Assembly (NCBI GenBank): GCA_013152385.1
Contig: JAADGL010000044.1
Span: 1 to 64,000, forward strand
Length of the DNA: 64,000 nucleotides
Source of the DNA: Acidobacteriota bacterium
Lineage (GTDB): Bacteria > Acidobacteriota > Holophagae > Thermotomaculales > Thermotomaculaceae
Direction: 5' to 3'
Shown here: piece after piece, positions 25,101 through 34,454 of the stretch
Layout of the letters: every line of letters starts with the position of its first letter
How positions within the stretch are numbered: position 1 is the stretch's first letter
The notes under the pieces: generated by a model
Told to the model about the DNA's origin: nothing
The model's input: the letters and a program-made list of their open reading frames with translations, nothing else
The model's database searches: none
Position numbers and translations under genes: made by a program

Positions 25101-27046
25101 CACAGACGCTCCTCAATGCTTAATGGTACCTGCACCGTGACATAGCGGTCCAGTTCTTTTGTTTTTTGGGGACCCACCAATTTGAAATGATGTTTACCGG
25201 TTACAATCTTCAACCCCCTGATCGGAGTGGAACCTGCATCAATTCCGTCAATAAAACAGTGGGCCCAACCGTTTCGAATGATTATTTTCCGAATCACCCC
25301 GAGAGGTGGTACCTGCACCACCGTTGTCTGTCCCGCAAGAACATCCTCCCGCATGGAATCCCGGTAAAATACTTTTTCAGCGGAAAGTTGTACCATGTAT
25401 GCCCCTGCCTCAATCCGGATACGGCCGCCGGGCTGAATTGTTTTATGCAGAATCGGCATCCCCTTTCGTTTCACGCTAATGGTCACCGGATATTCTCCTT
25501 TGAGCTTCAGGTAGCCGGGTTTGGGAATCGGCTGAAGGATGATTTTGTCCCTGACCACCTCTCCGGCAGGCAATTCAATGGTTTTAGACTGATAACCGTG
25601 TGCAGAGATTACCAGTGTATGGGGGGATGCCTTTTCCAGGTAGAATGTTTCGGAACTTTTCACCGGCGGCTTCCCATCCACAGATACATCACAGACAGCC
25701 GGTTCCGTAATCAGTTTCATTTCCTGCAGATTCAGTTTCAGTTTGTATGGCTTTAACCGTACGGTGGAAGATACATAAAAGGTGTCCGTCAGCGGCTCAA
25801 ATCCCTTCTTCTGCAATTTGATGCTGTGCTGCTCCCCTTCATCGCCCGTTACTTTCAATTTCATCGGAGTCTGGCCTTTATATACATTGTCAAGATACAC
25901 ATCCGCACCTTCCGGAATGGATTCTACCGAAAGATCTGCCGTCACTTTGAAAGCAATCAGCTTTCGGATACCATCTGCATTCAGTTTATTCAGAATTTCT
26001 CCGTTGGTGAAGAAGTAAGCGGCAAACGCGCCGCCAATTAACAGCAGAAAAAAAATCAGGAAAACCAGCGTTTTCGATCGTTTTTTTCCGGGACTGTCGT
26101 GCTGGGCCCGTGCCAATTCATATTCATTGCGGAAAAGCTGTTTGTCAATAGCCGTTTCCGTGTCTGTGGAATTATCCACAAGGAGCTGGCGAATCCTGCT
26201 CTTCTGGGAGCTGGTCAGGGTAACCGATCGGGTCAACTCACTGGAAAAGTCTTTTGCCGTCTGAAACCGCTCATCCGGCTTTTTGGCAAATGCACGATTG
26301 AACAGACGGTTCCAGGAGGGGCCGTCCAACCCGAACTGTTCCGGGTTTTCCACCGCCTCCGGTGCCTCATGGGCAATCTTATAAAGAATTGAAGAAAGCG
26401 TCTTTCCCCGAAAAGGCAATTGCCCGCAAATCATCTCATAGGTTACGGTTGCGAGGGAAAAAAGGTCGGAACGGTGATCAATATGCCCCTCCATAATCTG
26501 TTCGGGAGAAGCATAACTCGGTGTTCCAAGGAAAGTTCCGGTCTGGGTTAGAGAAGAATTCTGTAATTTTGCAATACCGAAATCCATGATTTTACAGCGA
26601 AATTCTTCATCCACCATAATGTTTCCCGGCTTAATATCCCGATGTACAATTCCCTTTCGATGGGCATAATCCAATGCAGAAGAGAGCTGGGAAACAATTT
26701 TAACCACATTTTCAATTGCCATGGGGCCATGCTCCGCCATCATCTCGGAAAGGGTCCAGCCCTGGACATACTCCATGGCAATATAGGGCATTCCCTGCTC
26801 TTCCCCGATATCATATATCCCGACAATATTCGGATGATTCAGTGTGCCGGAAACCTGTGCTTCCCGGTAAAAACGTTCGTAAAATTCTGATTTTTCAGTT
26901 TCTGATATGGACGCATCCACCTTAATCAGTTTGATGGCAACCGTCCGTTTGATGATGGGGTCATGGGCCCGGTACACAATCCCCATGGCACCTTCACCGA
27001 GAACCGATTCTATCTTGTAACGCCCGACAGTATCCAGCTTCTTCAT
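25100..27046 (-). CDS. Transmembrane Ser/Thr protein kinase with extracytoplasmic PEGA repeats
   Basis: A 648-residue Hanks-type kinase. The kinase domain (about 1-270) has GEGAMGIVYRA, invariant Lys in AIKLIK, catalytic HRDIKPGN, DFGIA and GTPSYASPEQI, so it looks fully active. A membrane helix at about 325-347 is followed by an outer part with PEGA units (SVESIPEGADVYLDNVYKGQ-type, then PAVCDVSVDGKPPV and a third near GWAHCFIDGIDAGSTPIRGL). It probably senses envelope state and phosphorylates cytoplasmic targets. It sits downstream of the T2SS genes on the same strand, separated by about 250 nt with an inverted repeat. Confidence 0.93.
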   Translation of the reverse strand: MKKLDTVGRYKIESVLGEGAMGIVYRAHDPIIKRTVAIKLIKVDASISETEKSEFYERFYREAQVSGTLNHPNIVGIYDIGEEQGMPYIAMEYVQGWTLSEMMAEHGPMAIENVVKIVSQLSSALDYAHRKGIVHRDIKPGNIMVDEEFRCKIMDFGIAKLQNSSLTQTGTFLGTPSYASPEQIMEGHIDHRSDLFSLATVTYEMICGQLPFRGKTLSSILYKIAHEAPEAVENPEQFGLDGPSWNRLFNRAFAKKPDERFQTAKDFSSELTRSVTLTSSQKSRIRQLLVDNSTDTETAIDKQLFRNEYELARAQHDSPGKKRSKTLVFLIFFLLLIGGAFAAYFFTNGEILNKLNADGIRKLIAFKVTADLSVESIPEGADVYLDNVYKGQTPMKLKVTGDEGEQHSIKLQKKGFEPLTDTFYVSSTVRLKPYKLKLNLQEMKLITEPAVCDVSVDGKPPVKSSETFYLEKASPHTLVISAHGYQSKTIELPAGEVVRDKIILQPIPKPGYLKLKGEYPVTISVKRKGMPILHKTIQPGGRIRIEAGAYMVQLSAEKVFYRDSMREDVLAGQTTVVQVPPLGVIRKIIIRNGWAHCFIDGIDAGSTPIRGLKIVTGKHHFKLVGPQKTKELDRYVTVQVPLSIEERL

Positions 27047-27124
27047 TCGCCCTCTCTATCTTTGCCTTAGGATATGAAAAAAGAGCCAATCTGTCAATTT
27101 ATTTAACTGGGAGAAATGGAAAGG

Positions 27125-27300
27125 GAAGTGACCGGTGATGTGAGACGGGAGAAGTGGGGCAGAAGACAGGACTTGACAATAGCTTGCTTCTCATTCTTCC
27201 GGGCCTGCTCTCTTTCATTCGCACCCTTGCGAATGTTGAAACAGGGGACAAGAAACGGGAAAGTCAGCTATTCTTTTCTAAGCTCGTCACCTGTCACTTC
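27125..27300. repeat. Imperfect inverted repeat flanking a 175-bp gap
   Basis: GAAGTGACCGGTGATG (27125-27140) is nearly the reverse complement of CGTCACCTGTCACTTC (27285-27300), with 14 of 16 positions matching. A small hairpin TTCGCA/TGCGAA lies between (about 27217-27233). The right arm includes the TGA stop of the TPR gene. It may be a small repeat element or a processing/terminator structure between the TPR and kinase genes. Confidence 0.5.
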
Positions 27301-30035
27301 TTATTTTCTTGTTTTCCCTGAAGTTCTTCCAGCTTTTTCTTTGCAAATTCGCCCTGAACCTGCCCCTGATACGCGCTGGCAATCTTTTTGTACAGCTTTG
27401 CGGCGTCATCGTAATATTCCAGCTGTTCACAGATTTTTGCCGCTTTGAACCGCGCAGTGGTCGCCCACATCAGCTCGTTGGAATGAAGGTAGGTAACCGC
27501 AAGATACTGTTGAAGTGCAGCTTTCAGTTTCCCCTGCCCTTCCAGGCATTCGGCAATGTAATAGCTGAGTTCCGCTTTCCGGGATTTTGCTTCCGGCAAT
27601 TGAAGGAGACGCTTGAATTCCGCCAGCGCTTCATCGAAAAGCCCCTGTTTCTGAAATAAAAGCCCGATACGGATACGTTCCCCCACCTGATGAACATCTG
27701 CCGGAATCTCCCTGAGATATTCCCGATAATGAATAATAGCATCTTTCACATCACCGGTTTTTTCAAGTGAAACACCAAGATAGTACTGCAGGGCAAAGTC
27801 CAATTTGGACATAGACGGATCATTTTTATCCAGCGCCTGCCGAAACAATACCGCGGCTTTCTTGTAATCCCTGCCCTTGAATGCGATGGCACCGAGGTTG
27901 TAAGCCGCAAGAGCAGCATACTGGCCATTGGAATAATCTTTCAGAATTTTCCGGAGATAAGCCGGTTTCTGCGGCCGTGCATACTGGTAAAGAAAATAAT
28001 AGGCTTCATCGTTTCCCGGGGCATCGGGAAACGCCCGGACCGCCATCTGGTATAGAGAAATGGCTTTACTCAGTTTCCCTTTTTCCCGGTATTTCCGGGC
28101 CTTCTTCAAAATTGCCTGCGCCCCGTGGAAACTTTCCGGATCATTCTGGATAAAATCCGGCTCCAATTCCATCAAAGTCAAATAATCACCGGCGGAAATG
28201 GCAAGCGGTTCCAACTCATGAAATGCCAGCAAATGGACAGTGGTATCCGGATCTGAAAGTTCCACCGCTTTCTCCAGCAATTGACGCTTCAATTGCACGT
28301 CCTCCACCACTCCGGCGGATTCACAGAGATGAACAGGCAACATCGGCTTTTCAGACAATGCCGTTTTTACCGCATTTTCCCCATCTTTCAAACGGAGATA
28401 AATCATAAAGAGAAGGGATTTATCTTTCCCGGTAAGCGCCGCCGCTTCCTTAACTTTTCCGGAAAGAGCCAGGGCAAATACATGAAGATCAAGGGGAACG
28501 GAAACAGACTTGTTTCCGGCCAACTTCTGAAAATCAGTTGCCGCTTTCTCATACCGCCCCTCCAGATATGAAGATAAGGCCGCCAGCTTCAGTGCCTTTC
28601 CGGAATACTTCGAATCTGTCAACATTTCCGCAGCCCGGCCCGCATCCTGGTACATTCCATTGCGAAAATACGCATCCGCCAAAAGAAAGGCGGCATCGTT
28701 CCGAAGATTGGAGTCCGGATAATTTGCCAGAATGTTTTCAAAACTTTTAATCGCTTCGGAATACACGCCCCGGTTCAGCATCAGCTTGCCCAAAATAAAA
28801 TATGCCTCATCGGTAACCGGAGATTCGACCCCGTATTTTTTGAGAAAATCGGTGGTAAGCTTCAATGCCTCATCCGAGTTTCCCATGTAAAGAGAACATT
28901 TAATCCGATTTATCAATGCAAGGGAGGCATAGGGACTGTTCGGAGCCTTCGCCAGCACTTTTCCGTAAAAACGGAATGCTCCGGCGGCATCGTTAAGTTT
29001 TGTCAGCCGATATTCTGCCAGCCGGTAGAAGTCATGGCCCGGATCCGTACCGGTCAGTGCCAATGTATGTAAAACATCCGCCGCCCGGTTATAGCGGCGG
29101 AATCTGTCATTTACGGAGAATTTCAACTCCAGCGCCTTCCGGCTGTCTGTCAAAGCGGCGTTTTTCAACAAACGATCCGCCTCAAGAAGCCGGCCCTGTT
29201 TCAGCATGGATTGAATCCGATACAGGGAAAGCGCTTCCTGAGATACCGGTTTCAACGGTATTGTCTTTCGAAAAAGCGTATAGGCATCCGCAGCTTTTCC
29301 TTCTTTCAGCAGGGTATGAACCTCAAACAGGCGGTCTTCTTTTTCTCCGGCCCTCTGAAAATAACGGGCTGCTTCGGGGTACTTTTTGTTGGCAAATTTC
29401 AAGAGGCCCAGATAACGGAAAAGCCGGGGAGACCGCCATTTTTCATTCTCAAGCCGGGCCAGTACCCGCCTTGCTTTTCTGTATTTCTTCAAATGATAAT
29501 AGGAAATCCCGAGGTTCAAACGGACCTCATTATCCATTCCGAGTTTTAGAAAATCATTGTACTCTTTCACCGCGTCCTGAAAACGTTTCCGGGCAAATGC
29601 CACATCGCCTGCCAGCTGGTGATAGGCTTTCAGCGTATCCGGAGATTGACTCTTCAAATTTCCCGCAATTGAATCCAGTTTCGCTTCCGCCTCGGGATAG
29701 CGCTGCTCCAGATAAAACGCCGTGGCATCATAGAGAATCACCCGAACACAACCGGCAGGGGATTTTGCGCAATAATCTTTTACAAAAGCCGCTGCAACTT
29801 TATGCTCCCGATCATACATCCGCCCGGACAGACAGGCGGAAACCAGCATCTCCCGGACTTTTTTCCTGTGGGAACTGTCCGGGTAGTTTGCCAGAAACGC
29901 AGTCATCCTGTCCACCGCAATGGTGTAGGTCCCGTCCCGAACCAGGCCGCGGATCACCCGGTAATCATCGTTTTCCCCTGCAAACACACCGGCCGTCACT
30001 GCCAGCATCAAAAATACGGTTAAAACCTGTTTCAT
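27294..30035 (-). CDS. Large secreted TPR-repeat protein
   Basis: A 913-residue protein with a signal peptide (VLTVFLMLAVTAGVFAG) and TPR-type helical repeats over almost its whole length, for example YPEAARYFQRAGEK, FILGKLMLNRGVYSEAIKSFENIL and YNLGAIAFKGRDYKKAAVLFRQAL. No catalytic motif. Its start overlaps the gspD stop by 4 nt, so it is translated as part of the secretion operon. By analogy with TPR pilotins and assembly factors (PilF, BamD) it could organise secretin or pseudopilus assembly, but at this size it may also scaffold other envelope proteins. Role inferred from context only. Confidence 0.75.
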   Translation of the reverse strand: MKQVLTVFLMLAVTAGVFAGENDDYRVIRGLVRDGTYTIAVDRMTAFLANYPDSSHRKKVREMLVSACLSGRMYDREHKVAAAFVKDYCAKSPAGCVRVILYDATAFYLEQRYPEAEAKLDSIAGNLKSQSPDTLKAYHQLAGDVAFARKRFQDAVKEYNDFLKLGMDNEVRLNLGISYYHLKKYRKARRVLARLENEKWRSPRLFRYLGLLKFANKKYPEAARYFQRAGEKEDRLFEVHTLLKEGKAADAYTLFRKTIPLKPVSQEALSLYRIQSMLKQGRLLEADRLLKNAALTDSRKALELKFSVNDRFRRYNRAADVLHTLALTGTDPGHDFYRLAEYRLTKLNDAAGAFRFYGKVLAKAPNSPYASLALINRIKCSLYMGNSDEALKLTTDFLKKYGVESPVTDEAYFILGKLMLNRGVYSEAIKSFENILANYPDSNLRNDAAFLLADAYFRNGMYQDAGRAAEMLTDSKYSGKALKLAALSSYLEGRYEKAATDFQKLAGNKSVSVPLDLHVFALALSGKVKEAAALTGKDKSLLFMIYLRLKDGENAVKTALSEKPMLPVHLCESAGVVEDVQLKRQLLEKAVELSDPDTTVHLLAFHELEPLAISAGDYLTLMELEPDFIQNDPESFHGAQAILKKARKYREKGKLSKAISLYQMAVRAFPDAPGNDEAYYFLYQYARPQKPAYLRKILKDYSNGQYAALAAYNLGAIAFKGRDYKKAAVLFRQALDKNDPSMSKLDFALQYYLGVSLEKTGDVKDAIIHYREYLREIPADVHQVGERIRIGLLFQKQGLFDEALAEFKRLLQLPEAKSRKAELSYYIAECLEGQGKLKAALQQYLAVTYLHSNELMWATTARFKAAKICEQLEYYDDAAKLYKKIASAYQGQVQGEFAKKKLEELQGKQENKK

Positions 30036-32077
30036 TCTTTCAGCTTCCCGTAAATTTCCGTTCTGAATTTATCAATTTCCTTGCGGAATTCTCTGGTAAT
30101 TTTGCCGGCATCCACCTGATTATAAATCACATGCGGTGTAATGATAATGATCAGTTCACTTTTGGACCGGCTCTGACTCTTACTTGAGAACAAATATTTC
30201 ACAAGGGGGATTTTGCTGAGAAGAGGCACACTGCCGTCTTTATTGGTCTGACTTTGCTGAATCATCCCGCCCAATACAAGAGACTGTCCGTCCGGCACAT
30301 TGACAATGGTCTGCACACTGCGGTTTTTAATCGGCGGGTTGCCGTCTCCGCTGGACGCTCCGGGAACCGAATAAGACTGGTTGATTTCCATCCGAACCGT
30401 TCCGTTACTGCTGATGGAAGGTTTTACCTGAAGCTTAACACCAGTGGACAAATATTGGTAAGAGGTGGTGTTATACACCCCGCCATTGGTTCCTCCGGTC
30501 GCACCCGGCACCGCAATGTTTCCGCTTCGGATAGAAATCTGCTCCCCCACATCGATACTGGCGGTTTCATTGTCCAGCACCATAATATGCGGTGTGGATA
30601 GAACGTTTGTCCGGGATTTTACCTCATTCAAATTAAGAACAGATTGAATGAATAAATTTTTGGAAAAAAAGAAATATTGACCGTTAAATGCATCTGATTG
30701 CCCACCAGGCTGAAAATCAAAATGTCCACTATGAACATGCGGATCATCTGAATACTGCTTCAGAAAGTAATTAAATCCATAACTCAAACTGCCACTCAGC
30801 GATACATCAAGAATCATCGCTTCAATCAATACCTGTTTTTTCGGTGCGTCCAACTGCTTCAAGGTCTTTTCAATAATATTGTAATCCCGCCGGGTGGTTT
30901 TGAAAATCAGCGAGTTGTTGTTCTCATCGGTAATAACCTTGAAATCTCCTTTCAGAACCGGCCGGAGTTCCGTTTTCCCCTTACTGTTTTTCGTCGCCGT
31001 ATGCTCATTGGCATACAGTTCTTTAATAATATTCACCAGATCCGATGCTTTGGAGTTCTCCGCATGGTAAATGAAAATCTGCGCCTCGCCCACCTCGGAT
31101 TCCTTTTCAAACTTATCCGACCAGTATTTCACCTCGTCCACCACTTCCTGCAGGGGTGTCACACACAAAAGGGCATTTAAATCTTTGATGGATGCCAGAT
31201 AATATTTGTCTGTGGGCAGGCCGCCGTAACCTTTGAAGATTTCGGTGATATTCTTTACTACTTTTTCCGCATCGGCATTCTGAAAACGAATCAGCAGCAT
31301 TTTTTTGTTTTTGAACACATTCACGTCAAAAAGAGAAATAATATTCATAATTTTACGGATATAGGGAAGCCGATCCACAATCACTACGGTGGATGTCACC
31401 GGATCCTCAATAATTTTACCGCCGCTGGAAACAAATTCTTTCAATATCGGAGACAAATCTTTCGGAGAAATAAAATGAAGGGGAATCACCTGGGTTACCC
31501 ACCCCTCTCCCATTTCATCCGGGCCGACTTTGTTCCCGATATAAATCGGCGCCCCAAGTTTGTAGTCCGCCCCCTTTGTGGGAACAAAATAAACCATACC
31601 GTTCCGATTCACCATTGCCACGTTGTAAATGGACAATAGAAGATGCAGAATATTCTCCACCCCCATTCCCTGAATGGTGGAATTCAAACGGATATTGATT
31701 CCTTTGTCCGGTACCGCCGGATCAATCACATAATTCCAGTGCCGGTAATCCGCCACAATCTTGATCACATCCCACAAACTCGCGTCTTCAAGGTTCAGAA
31801 GCGGAAATGCTTCTTTCTCTTTCTTAACCGCAACGGAGGGCGAAGCCTTCCCCGAATTTGTCAGAGGGTGGGAAGTAACCCGGCTTGCCCGGGTGGAGCG
31901 GCCCCGTTCAATAACCTGATAATGGGACTTTTCCTGTTTCGGCGTCTCAATTACCGTCTTTTGGGCCGGACGCTTTCCGGACAATGCACGTTCAATCTCA
32001 TTTTTGGGAACCTGTTTCGGAGGTACGGTACAGGCTGTTGTCAAAATCATCAGTAAGATGGGTATCAATTTCCTCAT
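30032..32077 (-). CDS. gspD: Type II secretion secretin GspD (lipoprotein)
   Basis: A 681-residue secretin. The N-terminus is a lipobox signal (LMILTTAC, Cys16), unlike classical GspD but like PilQ/MshL-type secretins. After a low-complexity linker come N-domains (LLNLEDASLWDVIKIVAD; TQVIPLHFISPKDL; LIRFQNADAEKVVKNI) and the secretin core with KKQVLIEAMILDVSL, VGEQISIRSG, GVKLQVKPSI and SLVLGGMIQQSQ. It forms the outer-membrane gate of the system. It lies immediately after the GspC-like gene and before the TPR gene, with 4-nt overlap to the latter. Confidence 0.93.
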   Translation of the reverse strand: MRKLIPILLMILTTACTVPPKQVPKNEIERALSGKRPAQKTVIETPKQEKSHYQVIERGRSTRASRVTSHPLTNSGKASPSVAVKKEKEAFPLLNLEDASLWDVIKIVADYRHWNYVIDPAVPDKGINIRLNSTIQGMGVENILHLLLSIYNVAMVNRNGMVYFVPTKGADYKLGAPIYIGNKVGPDEMGEGWVTQVIPLHFISPKDLSPILKEFVSSGGKIIEDPVTSTVVIVDRLPYIRKIMNIISLFDVNVFKNKKMLLIRFQNADAEKVVKNITEIFKGYGGLPTDKYYLASIKDLNALLCVTPLQEVVDEVKYWSDKFEKESEVGEAQIFIYHAENSKASDLVNIIKELYANEHTATKNSKGKTELRPVLKGDFKVITDENNNSLIFKTTRRDYNIIEKTLKQLDAPKKQVLIEAMILDVSLSGSLSYGFNYFLKQYSDDPHVHSGHFDFQPGGQSDAFNGQYFFFSKNLFIQSVLNLNEVKSRTNVLSTPHIMVLDNETASIDVGEQISIRSGNIAVPGATGGTNGGVYNTTSYQYLSTGVKLQVKPSISSNGTVRMEINQSYSVPGASSGDGNPPIKNRSVQTIVNVPDGQSLVLGGMIQQSQTNKDGSVPLLSKIPLVKYLFSSKSQSRSKSELIIIITPHVIYNQVDAGKITREFRKEIDKFRTEIYGKLKE

Positions 32078-32096
32078 GTTATATCCTCACTTATTC

Positions 32097-32690
32097 TTAA
32101 AATGGCGTTGATTTGCGTGATTTCGGCCGTTTTCCCGTCCGGGAAACGCCGCCGAACGGAGTACTGCCGCCGCTGCGTCGGCTTGTTATTCCCGTTCGCC
32201 GGGAGGTCCGGGGCCGAACCGGTACCTTTCGGGTCACCACTTCAGGCGACGTCTTCCGAAGTCCGGGCCGGGGAAAGTGCTGATTGTGGAACCCACTGGT
32301 TTTGGGAATATTTTTCATCTTATCTTTGGAATCCACCGTCATTTTGTATTTTTTCCCCATAAAGGCAATGGTAACTTCATTGGGAAGAATTTGAAGAATT
32401 TTCGCAGAAAGGAACTTGTCCCCTTTCTTAAAGACTCCGCTGACAATCTTATGGCTTTTTTCATCCCTGTAGCGAAAAATCACCCGCTGATAACTGCCGA
32501 TGGTAATAATTCCATCCAGTATCGGAATATCTTTCGGCAATTCTTCCTCCACCGGACCGGAAGTATCTGCCGCTTCCACCTGGCCCCGCTGGGGGTCAAA
32601 GAGGTTTTTCTGAATGATCGTGTCCGCCTGCTGGGCAAAAACAGAAAACGGAAACAGAAATATCACCGCCAAAAAGCAAATGAGCTTCAT
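32097..32690 (-). CDS. GspC/PilP-like protein with a basic C-terminal tail
   Basis: A 197-residue protein with signal sequence ending near FAQQ. Residues about 50-115 (ILDGIITIGSYQRVIFRY, FKKGDKFLSAKILQILPNEVTIAF) match the homology-region fold of GspC/PilP, which contacts the N0 domain of the secretin. It sits exactly where such a linker is expected, between gspM and gspD. The final ~50 residues are very rich in Arg, Ser, Thr and Pro (PRTSRRTG, SRRSGG, KSRKSTPF), which is unusual and could bind nucleic acid, peptidoglycan or lipid A. No PDZ domain is present. Family assignment is by motif and position. Confidence 0.65.
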   Translation of the reverse strand: MKLICFLAVIFLFPFSVFAQQADTIIQKNLFDPQRGQVEAADTSGPVEEELPKDIPILDGIITIGSYQRVIFRYRDEKSHKIVSGVFKKGDKFLSAKILQILPNEVTIAFMGKKYKMTVDSKDKMKNIPKTSGFHNQHFPRPGLRKTSPEVVTRKVPVRPRTSRRTGITSRRSGGSTPFGGVSRTGKRPKSRKSTPF

Positions 32691-33244
32691 GATTTCTCCT
32701 TCCCGGACAGACCGGCCACTGTAACCGTTGCCTCATAGCCCCGATAATGTTTCAAAGAAACCTCAGTGGTTGCAATCAGCTCCGGAGCCTGCTGGATCGC
32801 TTCGAGAAAACGGATAATGGCATCATAGTCTCCCCGGACCGTAATTCTCGCACTGACCCGGATATAGCCGTATTTCTCTTTTTTGGATCGTTCTTTGTAG
32901 GTATTGGTGACGGTCAGGCCCTGGGCTTTTGCCAGTTTATTTGCCAGTTCTTCCAGTGCCACCTGGGCCAGTTCGGCAGAACCGCCTTCCAGCGCATGGC
33001 GGCTGTATTGCTTAATTTCCTTTTGATAAGACTTGATTTGTGCCTCAATCCCCTTTGCCTCCTGAAGTTTTTTCGTAAATTTCACGAGACTTGAGGTTAA
33101 CGTCTTCTTCCGCTTTGTCAATTCCACATAGCTGTCCCGCAATGGAAATACCACAAGATTGAGAAAAATCACCAGCAATACAACTGTAATCCCCAGTTTG
33201 ATTGCCCGTTTTTCAGACCGTTTCAATTTGAGTTTAGTAAGCAA
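32687..33244 (-). CDS. gspM: GspM/PilO-like inner-membrane protein
   Basis: A 185-residue bitopic protein: a short basic cytoplasmic N-terminus, one membrane helix (about 17-33, LGITVVLLVIFLNLVVF), a periplasmic coiled coil with many Lys/Glu, and a ferredoxin-like C-terminal domain (GYIRVSARITVRGDYDAIIRFLEAI). This is the PilO/GspM layout, with the PilO-like variety dominating. It overlaps GspL by 11 nt and the GspC-like gene by 4 nt. Confidence 0.8.
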   Translation of the reverse strand: MLTKLKLKRSEKRAIKLGITVVLLVIFLNLVVFPLRDSYVELTKRKKTLTSSLVKFTKKLQEAKGIEAQIKSYQKEIKQYSRHALEGGSAELAQVALEELANKLAKAQGLTVTNTYKERSKKEKYGYIRVSARITVRGDYDAIIRFLEAIQQAPELIATTEVSLKHYRGYEATVTVAGLSGKEKS

Positions 33245-34454
33245 TTTTCCCCCTGATCAAAAAAGCCGTATAGCCATCCGACATCTCTTTACTGGAACCA
33301 CTCTTTTGAACACCGGTAAAGTATTTCGATTCATCCAGTTTGCGGATCAGCGTGTACATATCTTTTGATTTCCCATTAAAATCAAATTTGTTATTCCGCC
33401 GGATGTTGATGGATGTCGCATAGGAGTTCACCGGTGTAATCGCAGTCAGCTCCTGAAGTACGGTACAAATTTTCATTTTCTGCCTTTTCAGCTTTCTGTA
33501 AAACTGCACCTGTGCTTTCAGCCTGTCCCGTTCATCCAGTTTTTTGACCAGTTTCATTGCCTGTTTCTTTTTTGATTCGTAGTTCTGCTGCAAAGTCTGC
33601 ACCTCGCTGCGAAGGTGAAGATAATCCCGGATCAGCGATGTGCCATATATCCCCACCGCCGCAACCAGAACCGCAACTCCGATATAACGCCAGAACTTCC
33701 GGTGAACCTTCCGCTCTTTTTCCGGCAGAAGGTTGGCAACAGGCAACTCCTTCTCTTTCAAAAGGCCCGGTAGCATTTCCGCAGGAGATTCCGGCAGGTC
33801 CCGGTATACCGCATCAGGGAAAGCCTCCGTAATTTCCGGCACTTCGCCAAAGACAGTAACCGCCACATCCTCCGGTGCCCGTAACCCCGCAAGAAAACGG
33901 GAAATCACCTGCTGAAGAGGCCGGCCGGCACGGCATTTCATAAAAGAGACCGGGAAACCATTCTCGAGATAAGCACCCAACGTCGTTTCATCGTCCTGAA
34001 ATAAAACCAGTCCATCAGACACACCTGTCTGAAGCGCCCACGCAAGATACAGAAGCTGAACAGGAAGAATTCCGCTTAATTCAGAAACCATTTCCGATGC
34101 CTGTTTACGGATTTCCTGATAGCGGGATTCCCGGATCACGGACGCCAGTACCTTCAGTTGGCCTTTTTCTTTGATATATGCCATATCAATCCGGATTCCT
34201 TCCCGTACCGGTTCCTTCTCCAGAACAAAGGAACGGACAACTTCCCTTAAGTTTTCCTCCACTTGAGCCGGTAATTTCAACGAATAAAGAATCACATCGT
34301 TCGAAGGAACCAGAAAGAAAGTATCAAACTGATTTTCTCCCTGCTCTTCAATCTCCACCGGCTGGATTTCGCCTTTTTTTACAGTAAAATAAACGTCCAG
34401 GTCTTCCGAAACCAAGCGGAATGCCTTGGAAAAAAAGTCTGTCAATATGTCCAT
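33234..34454 (-). CDS. gspL: GspL (PilM/PilN-like fused) protein
   Basis: A 406-residue protein. The N-terminal ~230 residues are cytoplasmic and follow the actin-like GspL/PilM plan in part (LVPSNDVILYSLKLP, VVRSFVLEKEPV). A basic stretch and a membrane helix (about 258-275, WRYIGVAVLVAAVGIYGT-like) lead to a PilN-like periplasmic coiled coil and ferredoxin-like domain (LQELTAITPVNSYATSINI). GspL links the GspE ATPase to the inner-membrane platform. It overlaps gspK by 13 nt and gspM by 11 nt. Confidence 0.82.
   Translation of the reverse strand: MDILTDFFSKAFRLVSEDLDVYFTVKKGEIQPVEIEEQGENQFDTFFLVPSNDVILYSLKLPAQVEENLREVVRSFVLEKEPVREGIRIDMAYIKEKGQLKVLASVIRESRYQEIRKQASEMVSELSGILPVQLLYLAWALQTGVSDGLVLFQDDETTLGAYLENGFPVSFMKCRAGRPLQQVISRFLAGLRAPEDVAVTVFGEVPEITEAFPDAVYRDLPESPAEMLPGLLKEKELPVANLLPEKERKVHRKFWRYIGVAVLVAAVGIYGTSLIRDYLHLRSEVQTLQQNYESKKKQAMKLVKKLDERDRLKAQVQFYRKLKRQKMKICTVLQELTAITPVNSYATSINIRRNNKFDFNGKSKDMYTLIRKLDESKYFTGVQKSGSSKEMSDGYTAFLIRGKIAY

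Noticed and set aside
29000-30187. 395-codon plus-strand frame opposite the TPR and secretin genes
   Set aside because: Antisense shadow; rich in Pro/Arg/Ser as expected for the complement of this codon usage, and no start site signal.
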